A DNA stretch of 64,000 nucleotides, taken from Haemaphysalis longicornis. Lineage: Eukaryota > Arthropoda > Arachnida > Ixodida > Ixodidae. Positions within the stretch are counted from its first letter, which is position 1. Each line of letters begins with the position of its first letter. A model generated the notes under the pieces. The model did no database searches and was not told the origin of the DNA. It was given only the letters and a program-made list of their open reading frames with translations. Positions 11,701-23,700 of this stretch are shown piece after piece. Where the stretch lies: contig JABSTR010000945.1 of NCBI GenBank assembly GCA_013339765.2, forward strand, positions 1 through 64,000, given 5' to 3'. Both the position numbers and the translations under genes were made by a program.

Positions 11701-14700
11701 AAAAAGGCCAAATATTTTTTTTGAAGCAAAGCTGTCTTGCGCTAGGTTCTGGTCAAAATTGCCTGCGTCCAACGAGTCGCGTCACCAAAAATTCCACGCG
11801 CTCGCTCCAGAGACAGTGTAAAATTCCCTGTAGCTTCGATCTAATGTACGTACCTTTGACACAGTCCTAATAAAATCGGCCGCTAAGACGACTGTACCAT
11901 TACGCCGAGTTTTATTCCCTTGTCGTAATTAGTTGGTTCACAGTGAAGAACTTTAAATAATTCCCCTATGCTTTCGACAAATGGCCGTCTACGGTTACAG
12001 AAAACGGCTGTAACTCTTGTTTTATCCAGACTATCCCGAAACCAATGACATGGGAATTAATTTAGAAATAACTGCAAGGAAGTTATGTGTGTGTGTATAA
12101 TTCTGCAAACAGGAAGTCATGTGTACAATTCTCCAAAAATAATTCAGTGTAGTTATCCACCAATATATCTTCACTGGACTTCCTTTTTCACAGTAGCGGA
12201 ATGGCTGTAAATGTCTTTATGTGCCTCGCGGTGGTAGTTTACATTGAAGCTGTTTTTTTGCAACTCTGAAAGAGTTGATTGATGGCGGAAAGAAACGTTT
12301 TCTGTTTTTTGCTTTGTTTTTCTTTTGCTTTCTCTACCCGAGAGCGGATCGGTTAGATGGCGCAAACGTGTAAAACACTAAACGGAAAGGAATGCAGCCA
12401 CGTGCTTGTTGGTGACGCCATCACAGATTTGTATAGCGCGAAGAAGTGAAAAATAAGTGGTTTACGTCATTTCTTTTCCGCGTGACTTGACAGGAGTCGG
12501 GCGAACAGGCAGACGCTTTGACAAAACGTTAGCAGAACACGCAGTCATGTCCGCTTTGATACCAGGAACTGGCAATCTTTTGTTAAGGCACGCGTGCAGC
12601 GCGAAATTAACACGTGAAATTAAAAATATTTCGCGCTTTAAAATGTGAGAAAGCCCTGGGTTAGCTGTTCTCCCAGCAGTATCGCTGCCGGCAAAGTAAT
12701 TGTTATCTTTATGTTAAAGATACCGTAAACAGCGTGTTTATATTTTTATTATTATATGCGATATTGTTTGTTGTTTATTGCGTAATGCCGGCTGCAGTTG
12801 GTGCGTGCAAGAAATAACTTTTAGCTGTTAGGAAAGTCCATCATTATCACCTCTACTCATTTTTTTTTTTCATATCAGTGCCGCGGTAAGAGAGTTGATA
12901 CTGTGAAAGTGTGTCCTTTCGCAACTTGAAGGGATGACGCAATGAACAATCAGCAGGAAGGATTGTATATGACAACGATAATGATGATTATCATCATCGG
13001 TGAATCGCACCCGCAGACGCCTTCAAATAACCGCTAACTGCCCTTCTGCTGATTCCTTATCCTCCTCTTGTTCGATGTATCTCCGAACCAGGATATTTAC
13101 AACGCTACATTTTTCCGTCACAGACAGAGGCCGCCGTAGAAATTTATCGACCCTATCTAAAGAAAGCTGAGAGCAGCGCGAAAGCTAGAAGTGGGTCCAA
13201 CCTTCGATGAAAGTGCGTCCAATCGATCACCAAAACTTTAGAGACCCAGATCGCAAACGAAGAACGAACACACGCGACTGTTTTTCGCGCACTAAGTAAA
13301 CGCATCTACGAACGTTCTAAATGTATACCGATACGAGGTATTGTACTCCTCCTTAATAGCAACGACACGTTGCGCTGATGTTTGCCTCGCAAGCAGCAGC
13401 GCCTTTCTATATCCTGGTGGTTCGGGGCGTCCTTTCTGTTGTGAAAGATGCCGCGCATATCAAGGGCTCGGTTCGTAGCATTCATATTACGTAAGTGTCG
13501 GCGCTCTGTCCCTGACACCAAAAGCAAGGATCATCACTAGTCATGCACGGGCGCCCACACAAAGAAGGCATCCAAGTGACGTCATGATTACAAGGCCGAG
13601 AACAACCAACAGCTTAAGTGGCGCAGGCGAAAATAAGTCAGTCGCTGCTATTGTAGGCGACCAGTCAGATTGCAGATAATATGAGTGGCAGGCAGGAGCC
13701 GATGCATTCATCACGGCCGTCTTTCTTTACACCGTGTCTCAGTGTCAACCCCATAGGTTGTTGGCACGGCATGCTGCAGGCAGTGGTTGATAACTGCTCG
13801 AGAAATCGCCACTCCTTTATCGATGCCCTAGCGTGCGCTGCTGACAACTTTAGTAGGAAAAGTGCTGCGCTCACAGCGGCCTCTGTGCGGTGCAACGTGC
13901 CTATATGCGTGTAGTATTGTCTCATATAGAACCGTTCTTTTCCGCAATATTTTAAGGGACAGTTTTGACACAATGGAACCTCGCGGTGTCACGCTCGCGC
14001 TGTATCCAGAAATCTTATCGGAGCTTTTCCGTCGACCAGCCGGGTCTATGGGGAAACCCATTAGTTTTTTGACAGGACGCCATCGGTCCTACTAAAAAGC
14101 TTTCACTTGAAAAATTCATGACAGAAAAATCCCGACACGACCCAAACCGTACCTTTCTCCTGCCAGCACTACAGGATGACTCGGACGTTCCCTGAATGAC
14201 GATTGGAACTCCTTGTTTTCCGTGCTTACAGTGTCGACCGGGACCAGACTGTGCACTTGTGCATTCGTTCCGGTAAAGTGGATTAGTTCCTCGCCAGTGC
14301 ATTCGTTACGGTGGCCGGTTTCCTCCTCGCCGAGCCCGCGCGCGCAGGCGCAGTTGGGTCCCGGTCAACACGGTAACCACAACGTTCATCTTAAGCGCAG
14401 AAAAAAAGCACGAACACAGAAGACAAGGACAAGACCATGATAAGCGCTTGTCCTTGTCTTGTGTGTCCGTGTTTTTTTTCTGCGCTTAAGATGAACGTTA
14501 TGGAATACCAACTAGCCCGAACGCACGCACTTCTACGGTAACCACGGAATACTACTCGAGCACATCCTAACTTCTAGTCTAATGGCTCACCTAGAACATG
14601 TTAATTATTTTTGCCCGCATCAGCACCGCTTTCGCAAACACTACTGATGTTAGACACAGCTCGCAGAATTCACCCACGACTCACTACAACAAATGGGCAA

Positions 14701-17700
14701 TAACCTTCATGTAGACGCTGTCTTTTTAGACTTCTCGAAAGCTAAAACGGAAGATTGGGCGAGTTGGTACATATTCATGGTAACAGCGCTAACAACACGA
14801 GACACGAAACTCTGGTCTAACTACGCGTAACAAGTGTACAACAAAGCATCACAGAAAGTTTGTTGCCTGAGCCGAGAAAGTTGCTTATTTGGTGCCTCTT
14901 TCGTGCGGCAAGCATTACGTCGGCCAAACTGGCCGATGCTTAAATGACAGACTGAGGGAACACCATTACAACGTTTAAAAACGTTCAGTGGTCATCTCGC
15001 CCGGCATTGTCGTGATTGCGATAGCAAACGCCAGACACTTTTGGACCAGAGCGTTGTGATAGGGGAGCATGGCAACCAAATCATGCGAGAAATCTTAGAG
15101 GCCACGGAAATTAACAAGTTAGGTTACCAATGCGTAAGCACCCCTTCTATTACCCTCACAGACAAAGAGTGTGTAGATTCTTGGCGCAGTAAGTCCCACC
15201 CTGTTAATCTTTGTTTAGTTTCCAAACTGCTCTTGCGATTTTAAAAAATGGATTGTGTGTTGTGTTGATTGTGTTACGTTGCCCCGTAAGTAGATTAAAG
15301 GGACAGACAACCGATTTTTGTCCCGTATATGGTCTCTAGCTCATATGAAAGCCAGCGTTTTATATAGCCCGGTAACCACAAGCAATCTCTAAACAAATGG
15401 GGGGAAATAATTTTAATTTGGCAGCAAACTTCCTGAAATCGGAAGGGTGGCGGTTCGTAGTGTCGAAACTTGACACTACAATATGTGTCCCTGTCACGTG
15501 ACCTGCAAACCCAGCAGCTACTGTAACTGCTGAAACGTTTATTTGCGTATTGAAAACCTTTTAACACAAGTATTTGTGCAAGGTTAAATTGTATATGTAT
15601 TTCTAAACATCATTTTGAAAATTTTAAAGACACGCCGCCTACCGTCGCTGGGTTGCTCTCAGTGTGGCTAACTGAGCCTCCATGCCCAGAATCAACGGCA
15701 GCGTTCAGTAAACAGACCTAGTGAAGGAGCTTTGATGATTCTGCCTGAGGCAGGGGCGTTTGTTCTGCCAAAATATTCAACTTCAGTTTCCAAATACACC
15801 AACGGCAGCTTAAAAAAAAAAAAAACGTCGCGCCCAGGGAGAATCAAACTTCCCACCTCCACAACGTGAGGCCAGATTCTACCTATCGTCTATCCCAACA
15901 GATGGCGCATTCATGCACAATAGGCCGTTGCATTAAAAAACACATAAAGGAACAGGAAAGCCTGCGATTCAAACTTTTTTAGCTGGGGACAAGTTTTTAA
16001 ATATCATTTTTTTATTTCGCATGCTGACAAAAGTATGTTGCCGAGCTACTCTATATCATGGTTGCCAGCTTTATTTTTGGGAGGGACACACACTGCTCGT
16101 AGATCTAAAATTTCGATTTAGAAAGTTCTAGGGCGTTATCAGCAAAACCGACTTTTTCGTCGAGGTGCTTTAAGTGATGCCCTTTTATTTCGGATAGAGA
16201 ATATATACTCGACAAAAATCGGTTGTCTGTCCCTTTAACGTGTAAAGAAATGTCAAGTCAGTATGATGCGACGCTCACGCCCTCTCAAATGTACACGTGT
16301 TAATTTAGTGTTTCCTTCTTCCTTTTGCCTTTGTTGTTGATTTTTGCCCATGTGTGTATAAAAACCACTGGCATAAGCAATAAAACTCAGTTTTTAGTCA
16401 GCGCTGTGTTTGTGCCCTCTTGTCTTTGTCTCGTGTTGTTAGCGCTGTTACTGTGAAGTTCTCAAAAGCCTTCGACTGTGTCAGCCATAAACATTTACCT
16501 CGCAAAAACTATCTTCCTTAAACATTCCTTCTACCTTACTCTCATGAATCGAACACTTCCCGAAGGGACGCACACAAATTACCTCTGCTAATTATCACGA
16601 GTCTGATCAAACCAACGTAACATCCGATGTCCCACAGGGGGCAAGTCTATCGCCACCACTTTTCCTAACTTATTTTAATGACTTGCCCTTAAACATCACA
16701 TCGAAGCTCAAACTTTTTGCTGGCGATTGCGCTTTGCACACAATTATTGTCTTCACTAACCACTAAGTTGTCTGTCCCTTTAACGTGTAAAGAAATGTCA
16801 AGTCAGTATGATGCGACGCTCATGCCCTCTCAAATGTTCACGTGTTAATTTAGTGTTTCCTTCTTCTTTTTGCCTTTTTGTTGATTTTTGCCCATGTGTG
16901 TATAAAAACCACTGGCATAAGCAATAAAACTCAGTTTTTAGTCAGCGCTGTGTTTGTGCCCTCTTGTCTTTGTCTCGTGTTGTTAGCGCTGTTACTGTGA
17001 ATTCTCAAAAGCCTTCGACTGTGTCAGCCATAAACATTTACTCGCAAAAACTATCTTCCTTAAACATTCCTTCTACCTTACTCTCATGAATCGAACACTT
17101 CCCGAAGGGACGCACACAAATTACCTCTGCTAATTATCACGAGTCCGATCTAACCAACGTAACATCCGATGTCCCACAGGGGGCAAGTCTATCGCCACCA
17201 CTTTTCCTAACCTATTTAAATGACTTACCCTTGAACATCACATCGAAGCTCAAACTTTTTGCTGACGGTTGCGTTTTGTACTCAACTATTGTCTTCAATA
17301 ACCACCACAATAACCTACAAACCGACATAAACAACAACTCCCTGCGGAGTAACAAATGGCGCATGCCATTGAACTTAACAGAGTTCAAATTACTGTCATT
17401 CACACGGAAACATGTCATATCTCAGAACACCTACCACATCAACTCTGTTCTAGTCAGCTCAGTACCTTATACAAATACCTCGGCGTGCACTTGACCTCAT
17501 CGCTAACATGGGCAACGCATATTAACATCATTTGCTCCGAAGCCTCTCGCACACTCGGGTACCTTCGCCGCAATCTAAAACTAGCTTCCCCAGAAATTTA
17601 AAAAAAACTCGCTTACCTAACCTTCGTAAGACCGAACCTGGAATACGGCTCAGCCATCTGGCATCCATTACAATTATACCTAACCGCTCAGATCGAAGCC

Positions 17701-20700
17701 ATTCAAAACTGTGCAGCCTGTTTTATCACTTCGCAGTATTCCAATCATATCAGTGTCCCCGCCCTCAAGCTACCCCTCTCCCTCCCGATCTTCATTCACG
17801 CCGCGTCATTGCCCGTCTATGACTTGTTCAGAAATTCTATTTCTGACCACAATCTACACACGCTTTACTGAGGCCACCTTACAGAATTTCATCCCGTTTA
17901 AATCACAGTCATCCAATAGCCCCCATTACCGGAAGTACATCAGCATTTAGCTCATCTTTTTTCCTAACGCTGTAACCCCGTGGAACGCGTTGCCCGACGA
18001 CCTCGTCACATGCACTGATAATAAACGTTTCAGAGGAGAACTAGAAAAAGAAATTATCACTCAAGATTAACATTCAAGTTCTACTGCTGTAACAGATGAT
18101 ATTTTGTGCACGATGTATTTTTCAGCTTGTTCAGTGTGTGCTGCTGGACCTACTGTTACTTCTGTAAAAATTATGTAACACTTGTTTTTGCAATGATCCT
18201 GCCTTAGTCAATTTCTCGAACTTTGGTACTTTCGTGTTTTTGTGTTTTTTAACAATATGTAGGTTCAATTGTATTTCTGTCGACATTGTCCCCTGACCCC
18301 CCCCCCCCTTATGTAATGCCTTAAAGCCTTTAAGGGTAAATGAAATGAAATGAAAACGCTGACGCTGTCCGGCGCTGTAGGCGCGGAGGCACAGTGAACT
18401 TGGATGCGGCGAGCGCCTCCGTGTATCATTTTCGGATGTCACGCGCCCTTTCTCTTTTCTCCTGTCTCCTTCTCTGCACTCCCCTCCCCTTGGAACTGAA
18501 CGAGCGATTAGACGCTTTCACCGCGCTACCACACGAGGCGCTGGCTTGATCCTTGACTGAGCTTGAAGGTCAGACTGAACGCTACCAGGAGCGAGCCGTT
18601 TTCTGGGTTTTGTGCCTGGAGAAATAGAGCTTTCCAAAGCCCCTTTCCTAAGAGAAAGACGGGTAAAACGCGAAGCTTTCTCCTATGAAACCTGAGTCAA
18701 AGTCAAAGTTCAAAATTCAAATTTTGCAGTCAGGTAGACGTCAGCTTGATAACGCGAGGGACCCAGGTTAGATTTCGACCACTGGAAGCGTTTTTTCCTT
18801 GAGGCGCTTGAGGTGCCTTCGCTTATCATCATCATCATAATCGTTTTGTAATACCCATTATGTAAAGCTGTTTTTTTCTCTAGTGCGTTTTGGTGACAGG
18901 ACGGTCGCCATGAGTAAGGCATAGAGAGCTTCACTGTAGTAAAAAAACTGTCGTTGATTCCCCTGTCATATGAATCAGTAAAATACGAAAGTGAAATGTG
19001 CAGCGAAATCTGCATCTGAGCATGATTTGCGGGTCGGCGCTGCCTTATGGGTGTGCTTGGCGAGTGAGGCCCTGCTGGCGGCTCGCTTCGGCAAAGGTGT
19101 ACTGGCGTCATTTCCGTGACGGATATGGCGTTAGTGAAATCTTGGGGTATTGCGCCATAAAACACTTTCGTGTTAAAATATAAAACCCGAAAACGAACAA
19201 ACCTAAGTATAACGTACTCTTTAGTACTAAAGGTTGCTTCCCCGCAACAGGACCCTGTGTGCAGGGGTGCACCCTTTACAGGCCACGTGCTTCGTTGTAC
19301 TGGCGTCACTTCCGTGACGGATATGACGTGAGCGAAATCTTCGTGTATCCGGGAATAAAACACCTTCGTGTTAAAACAATGATGCCCCACTGAAATCAAC
19401 GTAGTGACGATCCACCCTGGCCGCGTGCAGCTTGGCTGGCCTTGTCCGGCGGTGTGCCAGCCCAGGCGAGTCCCTCGCCGCTGTCCAGCCGCGTCGCCGG
19501 GCCGGCCAACAACGCCTCGCTGCGCTTCCTGGTGTTCGGTGACTGGGGCGGCCTGCCATTCTACCCGTACACGACGCGCATCCAGCGGCACCTGGCCAAG
19601 ACCATGGCGGCCGTGGCCAGCATCAAGAATATCGACTTCGTCCTTTCCCTCGGCGACAACTTCTACTTCAAGGGCGTCCGCTCCGTCAACGACCGAAGGT
19701 TCAAGGCACGTATTTCCTCTTCCCAGTGGTTCTATACCCCGCGGCGTGTTCCCAGCCTAACCCACCATAACCCAGTGTAACCCAGTCCAATCCAGCGTAA
19801 CCCAGTGTAATCCAGCGGTGAATACTGGTTCTAGCCATGATGGCAACTGTGGGGAGGATGGCGTTCAGCTTAGCGAAACTGTAGTTCCTTCCAGATTTTC
19901 GCATGCATTCGCAGTGGTTTGTGTAATTAAAGGTTCACCATCATCACTGCAGCCATCGCTCCATGACCGGTCACGAAAGCAGTTGCGCGTCAGAGGCACC
20001 CCGGGAGGTATTCCAGTACCATGCCTACCATCCCAGTGTCTCCCTTAACCATGCTTCAAGGTCTCACTCTACGCACTTACCGAGGAGTCACCCTTTTTCC
20101 ACCTCTTCATGAGAGCATATATGTTAGTAAGCTCCCGCCGCAGAAACGTTGTGTATGCGGTCTGTTGCGGAGTTATTACGTAGTAAGCGTTGTGGAACCC
20201 GCCGTTGTGGCTCAGTGGCTAAGGCGTTGCGCTGCTGAGCACGAGGTCGCGGGTTCGATTCCCGGCCGCGGTGGCCGCTTTTCTGATGGAGGCGAAAAGC
20301 AAAAACGCCCGTGTGTACGAGAGTTCGGCGCACGTGAAAGATCCCCAGGTGGTCAAAATTAATCCGGAGCCCTCCACTACGGCGCGCCTCATCGCCTGCG
20401 TTGCGTCGGCGCGTTAAATCCCACAATCAATCAATCAACCAATCAAGTAAGCGTTGTGGAAGCTATTTTTGTTTTATTGGGGCATTAAACCGACGTTCCA
20501 CTGTCTCCCCTTAAACATGCCCTAAGGTCTCACTCTACGCGCTTACCGAGGAGTCACCCTGGTTCCGCCTCTTCATGAGAGCGTATGTTAGTAAGCTCCC
20601 GCCTCAGAAGCGATGTGTAGGTGTCTGTTGAGGAGTTATTACGTAATAAGCGTTGTGGAAACTATATTTGTTTTATTGGGGCACCAAACCGACGTGGCCA

Positions 20701-23700
20701 CCGGCGTGGCATCTTTTAGAGTTGTAAAAGCAATAAGCTCTGCAAATTCGCTTCTCGTGATCGGCTATTGACGTCCAATATCGTACGTATGGTGCTAACA
20801 ATGAATGCACAGTGAAATCTCGGTATAACCCCTATTTGCTTATTTCACTCACATGGATTTCTGCGCCAGTTGGTGTTACGAGTTAGAAATAATACCGGCG
20901 CGTGCTTTTGAGACACAAGAAGACGAATGTGCCACAGTGTCTTTTTTCTCTATGTATTCGTATGTGCTGCGAAGTAGTACAATCCGCGTGTTTCAATTTA
21001 CTGATATATTTATTTATTTATTTACCCTCAGGGCCGGAAAGCATTACAGAGGGGAGTGGTTACAATCTACAATACAAACACAATAAAAAAGCAGTCAGCT
21101 ACAATACAAACGCAAATAAAGCAATCAGTTTGTTATATAAAGATGCATTCAGTTCAAGTAAATAAACAATTCAGGTAAATAACAAAAGCAGTCAGTTATA
21201 ATACAAACGCAAATAAAGCAATCAGTTTGTTATGTAAAGATTAATTCACCTTATTATACAATGTTAGAAAGGGCATCGTGAAAAAAATGGTTATCAGTAA
21301 TCGATACAACTTCTGCAGGAAGGTGGTTCCAGTCTCGTGATGTACGGGGTATAAATGATTGCTCGAACGTTCTCGTAAGACATGAATTGAGACCTACTTT
21401 GTGAGCGTGATCAATGCGATGGGAAAGGTATGACGGAGAGGGAATTAATTTATGGCGTAGCTCATTATGATGGTATAGTTTGTGAAATAAGCTGAGGCGA
21501 GAAATTTTACGACGAGTCTGTAGTAACTGCAGGTCAAGACTGGACTTCATTGTAGTTATACTGGCTGTACGGTTATAATTGGAAAGAATGAAGCGTGCAG
21601 AGTTATTCTGGACCATTTCAAGACAGTAGGTTAGTTTATCGTGACCGGGGTCCCATACTGATGAAGCATATTCTAATTTAGAGCGCACTAATGTTTGATA
21701 CAGTAGTAGTTTTAATGAAGATGGTGCGTTATGGCAAGTTCCTACGCAAGTAGCCCAGCATTCTGTTAGCGTTATTAGCAACATATTCCACGTGAGCATC
21801 CCACGCTAGGTTAAAAGTAATATTGACACCTAAGTATTTGTAAGAGTCAACGGATTGCAAGCATACGTTATTGAGGTAGTAGGAACATCGAGATACGTTA
21901 ATCCTAGAAACATGCATGACTGTACATTTATTTGTATTCAGTTCCATTAGCCAGGTATTACACCAGTTATTAATAGCAGAGAGATCGGATTGAAGTATTC
22001 GACTATCATTTTCACTGGTTATTTCCCGAAATATAACACAGTCATCTGCGAAAAAGTGTAAATTGGAAGTCACGGCATTATGAAGGTCGTTAATATAGAT
22101 AAGAAATAAAAGCGGACCAAGGACGGATCCTTGGGGTACACCAAAATCAACATTATTTAGTTGGGAGTTATGGCCGTTAGCTAAAACAAATTGGGTTAGC
22201 TGAAACATATAAACTGACCTTTGATATGATCTAGCCTTATAAACGAGTTTGCTAGCATTCGGTGATTTCGGCCTACATGTCTGCCAGCCGCTCGCGCAAG
22301 CCGTGCCCAGAATGGAACGCAACGACAGCAACTGTCGGGCATGCGCCGGACTTTAAGCCTAACGTTACTCTTCGGAATCTAACGTCGTCAACCGGTGCGT
22401 TAGATTGACGTGCAGTAAGTTTGACGCCGCTTGGCATGTCGTTAAGCTTAACGTTAGTGCTACAAAACGTAAAGTGGAAACCACCACGAAAACACCGAAA
22501 ATTGTCTGCCTGGTATGCGCCGGAGACCAGGCTCCATGTTTCGTTTTAATGACTAACGTTGTCAACCAGTGCCGCCAGGTTGAGGCGCAATGAAGAAAGC
22601 CTAAACAAACGTAAAGCCCAAACGTAAGCCTAACAGGGGTAATTGGCCGAGGATTTTCGTAAATGGAGAGGGGAAAGAGATGTCAATGAAACAGCAGTAG
22701 CAACTGCCGCTCATGTGCTGAACGTTAGGCCTAACGTTGCACTTATACATCTAACATCGTCAACCGCGAATCATACACGTAAATTACTGAGACTCTATTG
22801 CGTACAAGCTATAGCCTGCAATAATTGTCCTTTGCAGTTGTCAAAATTGCTTTTTTTTTTTTTTTTGCTCAGACGCGTGGCGGGTCTTTGGGATATTTTT
22901 CTGTCCCACCGGCCATGCTTTCCAAGATGTGACCGGGGTGTTCCTTCACTGGTCGCGAACGTCGCGACCAGAACCGTGGTTCATGCTGTACAGGGCCGAC
23001 AGTTTCTTCGGGGCAGAAAAGCACACTTGTATGCCCGCTCTGTTACCTATCCTCCTCAAGTTGTGCGACACGCCATGAAGGTGAGATCACATGTCACTTT
23101 TCGCTTAGGCCTTTGTTGTTGGTCTTGTGGTTGCGAGCCCCACAACTCTTGTTTTTTGGCCTTAAGCATACCTTCTGCAACCGAGGCCAGCATGTGCCCA
23201 GGGTAGACTGAGCCTGAACCTCTGCAGCATGAACCACGATTCGGCGAGGGAAAAATCCTTGTGTCAGATAAAGCACAGAGCGCCCTTCGTTGATTGCGCT
23301 GACGCTGTCGTTTACGACCTGCCTTTAAATTGTGGAAAGAGGTATATCGGCCAAACCGGAAGATGCCTCAATAACCGCCTGCGGGAGCATCACAATAACG
23401 TTAAAAATAAACCGGCTGGTCATCTTTCCACCAACTGCGACACATGCGGCTGCGAGCCACTGTTTGAAGATTGTCGCAATATCGGCAGAAACTTGAACAC
23501 GCCGACTCGAGAAATTGTAGAGGCCACTGAGATTGAACGCCTGGGTGAGAACTGCATCACTGTAGCCTCGAAGAAGGAGACAGATTATCTTAACAGGACA
23601 CGTACCGATACTATGGTTAGTTGTGGGCTTGGCTCTGTGCTTATTCATGGAGGTTTTTTATGTTTTTAATAATGTTTTGTTTTCTTAAGTTTTGTTCATA

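Larger units (their letters stand above)
14350..18352 (+). mobile_element. CR1-like LINE, 5'-truncated, broken by later insertions and a tandem duplication
   Basis: Reverse-transcriptase text is recoverable in pieces: LEHVNYFCPHQHRFRKHY at 14597-14650, VDAVFLDFSKA ending at 14742, resuming with FDCVSHK after 16458, then VPQGASLSPPLFLTYLNDLP, the FAD box (FADGCVL, diverged from FADD) at about 17257, YKYLGVHLTSSLTWATHI at about 17472 and TLGYLRRNLK. The frame carries several shifts and stops. The 3' end is a ttaaagcctttaagggtaa stretch with a tgaaa-type tail near 18352. It is interrupted by a hairpin (14381-14534) and a PLE (14743-16458). Confidence 0.8.

Noticed and set aside
20198..20275. Genuine tRNA gene
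   Set aside because: Perfect A and B boxes belong to a SINE, shown by its body, tail and 16-bp target duplication.
23229..23669. Host GIY-YIG nuclease or homing endonuclease gene
   Set aside because: The Cys/His context, 3' end and repeated copies in the window identify it as a Penelope-like element.
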